From contig NC_080056.1 of assembly GCF_026212465.1 (NCBI RefSeq), forward strand, positions 13,795,338-13,859,337: 64,000 nucleotides of DNA. Direction: 5' to 3'. A program made the position numbers and the translations under genes. The notes under the pieces are model-generated. The model did not search any database. It saw only the letters and a list, made by a program, of their open reading frames with translations, and was not told the DNA's origin. Shown here in pieces: positions 12,540 to 25,300 of this stretch (its first letter is position 1; each line of letters begins with the position of its first letter). Source of the stretch: Amaranthus tricolor. Taxonomy: Eukaryota; Streptophyta; Magnoliopsida; Caryophyllales; Amaranthaceae.

Positions 12540-13525
12540 TAAGACTAATGGCTCAAACCCACTCTAACTTTGCATCAGTATGGAGGAAGTACCCACCTTC
12601 TAAGAAAGGTTGCACTAACCCACTATTCATGTGCATAGAGTACTATGAAGAGACCCTCAAACAAACAAAACAAACCAACAACTACTGTCTTTCAAAACAA
12701 GAAGCCAAAGGATAAACTTACTCTTGGGAGTAGAGGCTCTATTCCAAACAAACCTACTCTAGAGAACTTTAGGCACAGTTTTAAAGTAATTCTGATAAAC
12801 CTCTTTGACAATATATTTGTCTTTCAAAATTTAAGACTTGAGTTTGTCCTTGGCTTTACAAATTTTTTTTAGGGACCAGATTACTGTGTGTTAGAGTATA
12901 TAACATATCCTGGGGCTTCAACCATACATGGTATCAGAAGCCAATGTGACAAAAGGTCACGGGTTCGAATCTCAACCACCCCTCATTCAAAGTGGAATAT
13001 TGAGCACCATGTATGAGGAGAACATGTGTTGCATCCACACTTCTAGCCCAAAAGGCTCTCGTGTGAGGGGGCGTGTTAGAGTATATAACATATCCTGGGG
13101 CTTCAACCATCAGCTTAAGCTTTTGGTTGAGTTGGTTCCTTGACACTGTGATAGGCGGATTAAAAAATAGACCAGTTGGCACCTTTAGTATACATGAATC
13201 AATGAACCCACAGAGACTCAGGGAGATGGGTAATATGCTAAGCCAGTTTACCCACAACTGCCACATTCCACTTTGCAATGTTTTCAATTCCCAAACCTCC
13301 AATTTTTTTGGGTGTGTAGACATCATTTCAATTGATATTCTTAGGAGTTGTATTACCAGGGTCTGCATGCCAAAGATAGGCTCTACAAATAGCATCCCTT
13401 CTTAATTACAACCCTAGGAAAAATAGAAAATTGGCACCAATAAGTACAAATACTTTGAAATACCACAAAAACTAATTGAACTCTGGCTGCATAGGAGAGG
13501 AATTTTGAGCTCCAAATATTATTTT
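12540..13525 (-). pseudogene. L1-type LINE fragment (reverse-transcriptase tail and zf-RVT), interrupted
   Basis: Reading the minus strand from about 13515 gives FLSYAARVQLV, then ICRAYLWH, WNDVCTPKKIGGLGIENI, WNVAVVGKLA and LPESLWVH. These are typical of plant L1 ORF2 after the polymerase core. After the TRIM is skipped, the frame resumes with IWSLKKICKAKDKL and then FVWNRASTPKSKFILWL, the zf-RVT motif. Several stops and frame changes show it is dead. The 3' limit below about 12640 is uncertain. Confidence 0.8.
12889..13145 (+). mobile_element. TRIM (miniature LTR retrotransposon), complete
   Basis: The 3' LTR is 13074-13145 (72 bp, TGTTAGAGTATATAACATAT...CCTTGACA). The 5' LTR at 12889-12928 is the same sequence lacking an internal 32 bp. 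The primer-binding site TGGTATCAGA follows immediately at 12929, complementary to initiator tRNA-Met. A purine-rich tract (GAGGGGGCG) precedes the 3' LTR. The target-site duplication CTGTG lies at 12884-12888 and 13146-13150. The interior carries GGTTCGAATCTC (about 12961-12972), close to a tRNA B-box. It is inserted in the LINE fragment. Confidence 0.88.
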
Positions 13526-16150
13526 TATTTAGATTTTAAGACTTTATAAATTATTGATAAATATTAATCTACGTCTAGGACCCAAAATGATCATAATTGC
13601 GCCTTGTAAAAACGATCATATAAACCCATATTTTCTTTATCCATTTAAATTTTTTAAGGTGTATGTTGCAAATATAGAGAGATGGAGGAGTTGTATATAT
13701 GCCATAGGGCCGCATAAGATTTCCTTTAAAGTATGACTTATGAGTGGAAGTCAAAGTGTTGAATGTTGAGCTACTTATTTAGTCAAATCTCTATGGTGTT
13801 CTCTTTACTTCACTATTCTTGATTTAAATTAATGGAACATCACGCTTTAGGTCATTTTCAATACTTAAGATAAGCTTGGATGCTTATTGGAATTGACTCT
13901 TTGCTTTTTGAGTGATATAATAACAAGTAGATGACATGATTGATACAAATAGTGATTCCAATCTTTTCTGTTCTTACTAACAAGAAAATTGTTGGGTGAT
14001 ACTACTCCCAAATGTATGCCATTTATTCTTAAGACTTTCTCATAATTAAAAAGCTAAAAAAGGCAATATTGTTGCTGAAATTCAATATTTAATTATCAAC
14101 CGTTACAAATATAATACTAGTTTTTTTATTTCATAGTAGAGAGAATTTTTGTACGTGAAAGGGAAAGAAATTAATCTGTCTATTTATAGTGAAAATCAAA
14201 TACTTATTACAAAGATAAAACAAGCTTTCTATCAATATATCAATGTATAATTCTCCTTATTAGCCTAAAATAATTGGTGATCTCATAAAAATAGATATAA
14301 GTATTGTAGTTTCTTAATTCAACTTAATTCAATATTTCCTTTCTTTGCAATCATATAATTAGATTTTTCTTGTCAATTAACAAAATTAAAAATTTAAATT
14401 GAAATAATATAAACATTCTCGCAATACAAAAAAAATTCCATTAGAGGTACATTTAATTAATTAATCTACACAAAACCAACAAAAAATTTATTAATTATCC
14501 TATGTCACATGATCACCAATCTATTAGTTATATACAACATTAATTTCCACTTTGCATAAATATTTTAAAATTATTAGTTTTGAAAAATTAGTAAGTAAAA
14601 ATATTAATATAAAATATGGAAACAACATGTTCTAAGGAACGTAATTAAAGACAAAAGGAAAATTCTGCACATTTATTTATTTAAATTGAGCATTAAGTTA
14701 ATGTTTAGCAAGCCATTATGAATATGATAGATATTTGATAGGAAAGTCTGGTCCTACACAAAGCTATGACAAGATTTAGTGACGAAAGGGATATCTTGTA
14801 AGTGTTAGAAATTAAACATGTTGGGTTTGGCAAGAAAACGAGTGCCATGTTTTCCCAATAAAGAACTACTATTGTTAGTGTGACAAACTCATGGGTACAA
14901 CAAAATATATACTCTTATGTTTCCGTCATTTAATATTATTTGTTATTTTTGATTATTCTACTCATTTAATATTTTTCTATTTATGGACAATAATACACCT
15001 GTTTATTATAATTTTTTAATCTAATTCATACATTTTAATTACATCTTTATGACTCAATATCTCTCTTCATCCATTACCAAATATTTATATTTTATTTAAA
15101 ATACCTTATTTTCTTTTTTTGCTAATTTGAAGTCACGAAACAATAACAATTATGAAAATTACATTATTCCTACAAAGCAGGTTTCCTAAATCCAATCAAT
15201 TTTAAGCTTATCATACCAATAATTTCTAACAAAGAAGACTTTCTTCCCCTTTTACCAATAGAAGTAAAGAGTTATCGAATGATTAGCATTATCCCACTAC
15301 CTTTTTCAGTTTGGCAAATTTGTGCCATGAAGGTGGTGGGTATGTGGGTAGGCTTAGATTCATTACCATTTATAAAAACCATTGGTATTACAGCTAGTTT
15401 CTTGAGAAATTATCACTTTAAGAGATGTATTTTAAACTCAATTCATTAAAGATTAATACTTACTTACTGCATTTTTAATGTCTACTTACATTATCCTTAA
15501 TGCTTACTTATCGTATTCTTAATGCCTATTTTCAATATTTTAAAAAATATATAATGAATCAGCCTAATTAGAAATGATCTCTCAAAAAGACCGTTTCTTA
15601 CAAAAATTTGTGTTGTTAATAATTATCTTAATTTTTTAAAGATGTTTTTACAGTTTATGAATCTTACATTGAGACGAATCAAACAATATCTCACTTAAAT
15701 ATATTTTTAACTTTTTATACAAAAAATAAAATATAAATTACAAGTAAAAAATAAATAGTAATAAAAAAGAAAATAAAACGAATAAGCATAATAAAATGGG
15801 TAATAAAAACCATTAAAAATCCATAACTTAGACTCACACCATATTTGTTAAATAGTAGCTTTTACCAGCAACAGATTAATACAAGGACGGACGATCAAAC
15901 GCTGATATTTGCTAAACAAAAATACATTACATTGTCAACTTCAAACAAATACTCGGGTTTATTAATTGCATAATTTCTCCCAAAAAAGCTCTCATATAAA
16001 TGGAAGTGACGGGACAAACCATGCACTTCCCAAGGACATATGGAAAATTATAAAACTTTTTCTTACAATCTACTAAAATATCCTTAATTTCTTGTACAAC
16101 AATGAGTACACAAGTAAATATAAAATATAGTACATGATCCCTAACAAGAT
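13526..16150. other. AT-rich intergenic DNA downstream of the Tic22-like gene
   Basis: No coding exon or bounded transposon is recognised. The part next to 16391 may hold the 3' untranslated region and poly(A) site of the minus-strand gene. Confidence 0.45.
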
Positions 16151-16391
16151 AACACCCTAAGCTTGCATCTCATCAACGATTTGAGGCACGAAATTTTTAA
16201 CAATTTCGATTCGGTAAGATTTTATACAACTAACTTCAAGTATTCTACCGCAAACCTTCATTCTTGACATTAAATACCGCAGCAATTCGTAGCAGCCCAA
16301 GAGCGATTACTATGGTCGCTTTGCGTGTTATGAGTCGTACCAACCAAACTACACGATGTAAACAACGCAGAACAATCAATTACGGTATCTT

Positions 16392-19300
16392 TTAAATCTT
16401 TATCTGTGTGCCACGTAGCCATCGAGGTGAACTTGTTCCCATATTTGAATAATAATCCCCAACATTTGCTACGAAAAGAGGATCTCGATCCTCATGGAAA
16501 TGTTTTCCCGAGTTCTTAGAGGCAGAGTTGTCATGGCCTTCCTGCTCCAATTCCTTGCTTAAATCTTCCATGGTCTTCTTTATAGTGGCTTTATTCATTT
16601 GTCCTGGCTCAGTTGTAGCAATACCAACCATCGTAATCCTTGGGAGAAGCGGACTATTTTGAAGCTCTTCTTTCAAATAACCTCTCGATGGTTCTACAAA
16701 ACTGAAAAAATCATGATTGTCAGAAACAAAGTGCCTTCAGTTGTTTACATAATCTGAAAATGATCAACAAAAACAACCCTTTTGATGGTTCTCAGGAAGT
16801 TTTTCACGGCAGAGGTTAGAATTAAAAACCTTGAATCATCCGCTTTGTTGGTCTTGCATTTGGGTTTTAACCAAGGTGGTCTTAGCCAATCTCTCCATGA
16901 AGCACAGGGATTAGCTGGCTGTAAAATTTCTTGCTCTTTAATTTCTGGTCCCGCCTGTGCAGAAACATTCTGCTCTGGCAATTCATTTAGGCTTTCCGTT
17001 TCTGAGTTTGCAGAACAGGTAGCTATCTTTAATGCTCTTGACCGAGAAACAGCACTCCTGCACAGGAAATTCGAAATGTAGTTGTGCGCTATGAAGAGTT
17101 TGGGGCATGAGAGAAGAAAATGCTTTGATCATATGATATCTCTTTGCCTTTCTACCTAAAGTCGCACATTTACCAAACCATTAAAGGAGTTTGTTATATC
17201 GAAAATTGACTAATAAGTCTCCTTTAGCTTTCTGGCATAGATCATCAAATACTAGAGCTCCCTAACAGAGTTCGTCTTGAAGGTAGTTGTCTAAAATTTG
17301 GTGGGTGTGGTTGATCACTCTAATGTTACCTGAACAAAAACTCGAGCAAATTCCTTTGATGTAAATCTGAAATTTTTCTCTTCAGACTTATATCATGCAA
17401 ATTTTCTTATCAAGTTTGGGTTTAAAGAAATTGTAAAGTCCACATTAGTTCCGAGGAAAACCCACATAATCTATGCATCTGTGATTTCCTTTCTTAATTA
17501 AGATACTTAAGCGGAAGAAACAAACGGATAAGTTGAAAAAAAGATTGCAGGTGAACATGTTGTATAGAAAAGTGGAACGAATTAGTCCAAAAACAAGGGC
17601 ATTAAATAAGCAAAGACGTATTCTAGTGTTAGATACAAAATAAAAAGTTCCAATCATCTAAGTTTTACACAAACCATTTCTACAGAGCTAGTTAAAAATA
17701 TGTACACTAGAGAGAACTTGTTTGACAACAAATAAATAGGGGAATGTGGGAACTACTTTTCAGAGCTAAGCAAAAAGCGAACATATATAGTACTTGGAAA
17801 AACTACCAAAAATAATAATGGGGAAAAAAATAATTCATTTACTCGCTATATGAAAATGATAAGGGGCAAAAGTTAATCAATGGTCAGCTCAGGTCAAGCC
17901 AATTGCAAGCAAAGTGGTACATGACTACATGAGTACCAAAGCGGGGAGGCAGAGACGGAGGCACGCTATTCTTATTGGGTTCAAATAATCCCACTTAGCA
18001 TTTGCTAAAACGTAAAACTCTCTCAGTACACCTATTTGTAAAGATACGTGAAAGTAGTATAACCTACTCTCATCATAGAGTAAAAATGTTAACACTTGAG
18101 ATTGCGAACCAGAAAAATGATGTGGTAATGGGAGTAATGCGATTATCCTAACGCCTAAATAACGGTCGAATCATAAGATATCCCTTCCCTTGATACGGTC
18201 CATAAACGCAGTTTTTAATACCATTACAATGCAAAAAATATCGTTTTGTTTGTTTTGAAAACCTTTAAAATGCGGCCAATGCTATGCCATGCGGTGTAGT
18301 TTTTACGCAATAACTCTTATATTGTTAATAGAGTCACATGTTAATGAATTTAAAAAGTATTACAGGCTAAGACTTTTTTGTGTCAAATAACTTGTGGACT
18401 AATATGAATTACTAATTTTTATGAGAGATTTTAATTTTAGCTCAAATTTGTATTCCTCTGCCAAACTACCACAATTTGACATTTCTAAGCTTTATATATC
18501 CTCCCTAGTTACTTCCAAGCTTTGCCTTATTAAAATTGGATAGACAAATTAAGTTGTACTCATTTCTATTTGCAAAATTATTGTTTATACAACATTGATA
18601 ATAGCGATGAATTTAACTTTAATTTTTTAAACTCACTTAATATCAAGTCTAGTAACACCACTACAGGGAGGTGGCTTTATCATGGTGATAGTCAACAAAG
18701 AGGGTGACAATATGATGGTGTAATAACTGTAAATACTCCTACAACCCTACGCCCACCAATAAATCCACCTCCCAAAGCGGAGCAATGGGAGATACAAAAC
18801 CACTTTATCTCTGCTCTCACCTTTTGATTCCCTTTATCCAGTATCAAGTACACAGAATATGGGAAATGAAGCATTCATTCTGAGTCTCACATAAGTTATA
18901 CACTACAAATATAAAAGAAGAGAACATCATAAGCATCTCAAAGTAATACCTACTCTCGAATGAGTCCACCGTATATGGAAATTTTGGCTGAATCCCAGTT
19001 GCTTTTCTCAACCATCTATTTCCGAGAAGCATTTTGTCAACAGCATATAAGAGCTGCATTTCTGCAGCCTTTGATATGACACTTAATGGTATTCCAGGCT
19101 GTCCCATTTCATCCATTATTTCCTGAACCTAAAAATAACGAGAAAAGAACAATCAAAGAAACATATTCAAAGTTGAGTCGCTTGACCCTTATAGCAAAAT
19201 ATACCCGTTAACTATGCATTTAGAAACATTATTACAAGTTGATATTAAAAAAATATGAATTAAGAAGAATCTAACAGGGAACCACGAGAATGAATTATAT

Positions 19301-22300
19301 ATAGAGAGTATATCCGTAGAGGAGATAGTATACTACTTATAGATAAAGGTGTTTCCTATTATAATACTTAGTTACTTATTCAATTATGTGTTATGACATT
19401 CTATTAAGACGTTTAATGGAGTAAAATGTAGGTTATATTTCTGATACATTTTACGAATTTAAGTATGTTAGGTGTTCAATGCGTTCCTTTTCCTTTATAT
19501 GTGAAGGGTGTGGAGGGCGGAGGAGGCAAGTGTTGCAACAAATCTGCCTGATATGAAACAAACACGAAGGTATTTATATCAGCTCACCTCTGCAGGCTCC
19601 CATATGCTTTCTGCACTCTCTTCGGTGATATCTGCTGCAAAGTTGTCATCAATAACATCACGCCGCCGTTGCACACGACGGCTTTGAATCAAAGACTGGA
19701 AATGCTGATCAATTGATTCCTCTAATATGTTATCCAAAACTTTTTTATCAAAAAAATAAGGTGTGTACCTGGAGAAAAAGATTTGTGAATTCACATTAAC
19801 AAATTCCAATTTACAATATAATCATTCACAAGTGTACAGTAATGTCAAAAACTGGAGTCGACTACATGAACCAATAATAAAAACTTTGTGGTGTTCCTCA
19901 TGAATTCTCCTTCACAAGCAAAAGGAATTTGTAATATTAACAAATTAAAAATTGCTAAAATACATATAAAAAATGTTTTGGTTATATACATCTTTATTAA
20001 CATTTCATAAGAGATTCAATGTCAAGCATTTACCTTTCAATTCAAGTTAAATGTGGGTAGTTTAAGTGTTAATACTTGTGATCTAAATTCAAGAAGATTA
20101 TTTAATCAATAGTTCATGTAAAAATTAAGTTGGCTGAAGAATGAATTGTATTTTGACATTTTGATTTTTATGTAGTTTCAACATCAAATTCAAGTTTCAT
20201 TTGATTATAGGTAGTGTTTGGAAAATGGAATTTTAGTTGGTCTTTTGGTTGGCTTTTGGCTTTTTGATTAGTTAAAAAACCAAAAAGTGTAAGCTTTTTC
20301 CAATGATTTTTGGCTTGTTGACTGGGACAGTTACAGCATGAGTCCATCGGGTTCAGCCAAACCCATACTAAAGCAAAAAAAATTAAATAGTTTGAAAAAG
20401 AAAAACCCTTATATATTTTTTACAACTTATATTTGCAGGAATACCGTTCGTGCGGCTCACAGGCAAAGCACATGCTGTTTAACATTGTAGGTTGGAGGTT
20501 CAAACCCTTGGCTGCTCTTTTACCAAATTTTTTCACTACACCACTTTTGAATTTTTAAAAAAAAGAAGTTCCTTCCAATATATTGTCATGCATTGTGGTC
20601 TGTGAATGTTGAACATTATTTCCGACTTTAAGCTTTGTTTTTTAAATTGTGATTGCTAATTATTTTTCATAAAGATTATTGCATTTGTAATCTAAGTTTT
20701 TATTTATGTTGCTTGGCTTGATAAATATAATTAATTGAAATTTCAAATTTTGTAATTTGTAATTTGAAATTCTAGACTATTAATACTTGGTTTGGTTAGT
20801 TCTGAACCAATAGAGAAAATTTGTTGGACCACTTTTTTTTTCTTAATAGCCAACAGTCAGAACTTTGTGAAACATAAAAAGAGGGCAAAGAAGACCAAAT
20901 ATGACTTAGTTTATAGGAGTAGAAAAAGATATGAAAGATCTAAACCTAAAATAGAGAAGAATCCATGTGGATGTTTGGTTATCTTTTGGTTTGGATATTT
21001 AATTTTTAGGGACGGTCCGAATAAATCAACTTGAATACCCTACTCAATTAATAGTCGGATTACAATCGGATTGCGGATAAAAATTCATTTCGTTCTGTGC
21101 AAATATAATAACATAGCTTACCACTTAATTCCTTCAGGAGTTGCTATTGCAATATCTAAATTTTGAGCAGAGAAAACAGGAACACCATTAATCCGTCCCC
21201 CACCTACTTTCTTTTTTTCTTTTAGAAGCTTGCTAGCTGCTTTCACCTGCAACAAGAAAGATTATCAAAGTTGGTCCTCATGCATCTTCTCTGAATCCTG
21301 AATGGATTAATCAAACTATTACTGAATTTAATTGACTATAAAGTATAACCTGCTTCGAATTTGGAACAAACTGGAAAAGATGGGGTTTTTCCTGCACTTA
21401 AAGATGTCAACCAGTCAATTAGGACCAAGAAGAGATAAATATGTACACGTATAGACATAAAATGCATGCTTGCATAAGAAGATGCTTAAGCATCATCATT
21501 CAAAACAAGTTATCTTCAGTGCTCGTATATGAAACTCAGAATCATATAAACCTCTGGAAGACAAAAATACCATCACATTATGAATCTACGTTGCGTTTTT
21601 CTTAACTAAGCATAAACTCCTGGCATGAGATCAACATACCTTGAAATGTTCATAGGCTAAATCAAGTCGACAAGCACCCACGATGCCACTGGGAATGTTT
21701 AGCCTTTTAACGTAGGAAACTATAAAAAATGAAAGCAATTAGCACAGGTACTTTATTCAGCAATTACAAATCAAACATACGAAAAGTGCCATGCCAACAA
21801 GTAAACAATACACTTTATAATTATAATTTCGACAAAAGATCCAGTTTTGATAAGAACCAAAACATCAATGAGAGTAGCAGTACAGTAAGACTTTTCCACA
21901 ATGGTATGAATAACTTTTATCAAATCGTTTGAATAACAAAAAAATTCAAGAGGTTTTCCAAATAACCAACTCATAGAGATTTAATGGAAGTAGCATGCAC
22001 AATGCCCTAGAATAAGATGCAACCCAATCAGATACATGTTTGACAAACCTGCATCACCTAGGTCCACAAAAAAACGGAAGACAGGACCTGTTTCATTCTT
22101 TATTACAGCTGTAAACATCTTCTTCATCCACTCCGGTGCTCTATAGATAGATAAAGTAAAAAATCATTATTATTTATCACACGTTTAACCACAAAGATGT
22201 AGGTGAAAGTTCACTATTATAACAGATGACATAAATGATAAATGGAAGCAAAGACTAGATACCAACTTTTGCATTGTCCCTACCAACAACCTCAATGAAT

Positions 22301-25300
22301 AACACAACCACTCACCATGCTAAAAACACCACATGTTCATGTTATGAGCTAGTATTTCAGGTAATTAGTTTATGAAGGGGTAATTTAGGTAATCAAAATG
22401 TTAGTGGTAACTTGGGAAATAAGTTAGTATTAAGAGGGGTTTTATTATAAATAGAGGGGTTTAGAGAGTAATAGAATATCATGATAATTGTTAAGCATTT
22501 AGTGGGTGTGTTTATACCCATTTTAGGAGATCTCAAGCATCAGGAAGTGCTTGATTCATCTTTCTTTTACCATTTTTAGGGCTGTAATCTTCTTTATCAT
22601 CCAATTTATAATATAATCTTACTTTTGTCCTTTTATTATTTTATTTCTGTTTTACTGTTTTAGTTCAATTAATCAGTTCATAGCAGTGCACAACCACCCA
22701 ATACAGCTACAGCAGCCCCAAATTGGCACCACTAAACCTCTCCATTTCTCCTAAATTATGTGCTAAAAATACAAACACCAACCCTTGCACCTCAATCATC
22801 ATAAATAGACGGAGAGAATAAGATTTAGTCAATACTACTCATTTAGGCTAGTTGCATTGGGGCACCTAATGACAACAAAGGAGAAAAAGACTACATGATA
22901 GTGTTACGTTGAAGACATTGGGTCCTGCGTGGGAAAGGCGAAATGGTTGGTGTTGTCAGTGATCTAGGACACCAGGACACACACATCCTTGTGTGTCAGT
23001 ATCCAACACGTGTACAATTATCGTGTTGGACTGAGTGATACTTGATGGTTTGAGATTTGGGCGCACATTTTTTCTGCTTTAAGGATTTGACGGAAGTTAA
23101 TATTTAATATCTAAAACAAATGGTTCGGTGTTTATTTAGTTATGAGTTAGTTATTTAAAATGGAAGATATCAAGCCCAAGTACCTATAGCATGTTTAAAC
23201 CCCAAGTAACCCCGTCAATCCCGTTACCGCATTTTTGCACTATGATGTAAGGGGAGGGTTCCCATAGTTTATAAAATATTTCTATGTATGTCTTTTAATT
23301 AGAACAAAATCATTTCAAGGAAATGAAGCTTCATTAACCAATAAAACAAACAAAGCAAGTTACTTAATGTTGTTTGTCTAGTCCCATCCTTAATTCATTT
23401 CCTTACTCACTTGAGAACCAAAGTCTAAACACTCCTTATACATGGAAAGCATCTTAGTTTGAACACAGTACCTCAATTAAGCATTCTGATGAAGTCCTTT
23501 GCAAAAGAAGCTCTCACATTAATCACTCAAGATCCAGAAAAAAGAAAATTAGTTCCTCGCAAAAACCTTTTATCCAAACTTCCATAAAGTTTGAAGAGCC
23601 TATTTGGCTATGGATACACCAAAAGATATTTGTCTAGTCCTCTAACGTTGTGGGCTTGTGGCATCTATATATGCCAAAAGGAAATTGGTTGCTCGCAAAA
23701 ATCTGTCATTTTACTAACTTCCAACCTGATTGCTTTTAGAGATTAACCCAAAAACACCAAAAAGAATAGCCAGCAATTGCCAATGAAGAAACATGTTGCA
23801 AGAGAGTGTAATTTCAAGAGCTAAATGCAAACCCAAATATTAACCATGACTTTGACAAGTTAATACCTTGGCTAAGGGCTATGTGCAACATACTCTTAAT
23901 ACATCTCTAAGAAGCCCTCATTGACAGAGGCTTATAAATATTGAGTGTTAAGCACAAAAACTTAATGCTAATAGTGCAGAGAAAACCGAGTGTTATTTTT
24001 GTTATGTCAACGCAACCAATTGCCAAATAGAAATTGAAGATCGAGTATAGCCGCTTAATTGACAATTTTATTTCCTACATCAAAATTTCCAAATGCATAC
24101 TTCTCTTTTAGAGTGGAACAACAATTCAAAACAAAATGCTAACGTATAAAGACCCTATGGAGAACCTAGTATGACATAAAGAACATTCATTACCACAAGT
24201 AACAAAAAATTAAGGCCTCAAAGGCATGCAAAAGTAATATGGTTATAGGTTATACTTTGTCATCAATCACTCGAACATATACGTCCTCTGTTTTGTTTAC
24301 TTGCACCCAGGACAGTTTCACACGCCTCAATGCACTAATTCAATCGGTAATATCTCTAATTATACACGTCGAAAAATTATAGAAACTGAAAAAATCAACA
24401 AAATTCACATTGAGATGATTCTAACAAGATTCCACATGACTGTGTTTTAACCTATCGATTTACGACAATATGAAAATTAAGTGACATTGATGAATAGTGT
24501 CAAATTGTCCTTGAGTGCAACTAAATAAAAATGGAGGAACTAATATTTGAATGCATCAATCTCATAAGATAAGTATTAATATATTTTATTGTGTCTTAAC
24601 ATTTCATCCTATTCCTATTTCCATCTCATTCCATTACCCCAATGCTATTAAGGGGTCGCTTGGTATATCAAATTTGAGGTTGAGTAACAGAATCAATAAG
24701 CCATTTACGTTACTGAATGATTGTTAAAGGTATGTTCGATAACCCAATCCTTTATTTTGGGATAACATAATCTGTTAGTATGATTCCATATCTCATGGAG
24801 TGGTAATAGATCAATTAAGCCTTAACTCTAAGTGTTTCCATTACATTGTTATACCAAACAACCATTAACAATAATCCTTATCATTTCACCTATGCCTCCT
24901 TTTGAATTTCTTTTTTATTTCCTTTCCACTCCTCGTACCAAACATCTCTAAGTGTCTTCCACTTAGGTGGGGTTTGGGGTGGATGTATGCAACTAGGGCT
25001 GGCAAAAGCTGACCCGACCTGCTAACCTGATCTGAAACCGACCCGAAATTAGCGGGTTTGGGTTTAGATTTTTGACCCATTTAATTAAATGGGTCAACCC
25101 GACCTGATCTGTTTATTAAATGGGTTAGGTTCAGGTTGAATATTTAAACCCGAAAAAAACCTGTTTAACCCATTTATTAAATGGGTCAATCAGGTCAGGT
25201 CGACCCATTTGTTAACCCATTGAAAATTTTAATTTTTAAATAACTTAATATTTAAAAGTAATATTTAAATAACTCAATTATGATCATCCAGGCATCCAGC

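Noticed and set aside
12928..13405. Open frames of 71-153 codons across the TRIM and LINE
   Set aside because: They are out of frame with the recognisable LINE protein and run through the TRIM. The true LINE frame has stops.
14925..15110. Stowaway-like words (TTTCCGTCATTTAATA)
   Set aside because: There is no matching inverted end.
20430..20540. tRNA-like or SINE sequence with GGTTCAAACCC
   Set aside because: Only a B-box-like word is clear. No cloverleaf, A-box or target duplication could be set, so no RNA gene is called.
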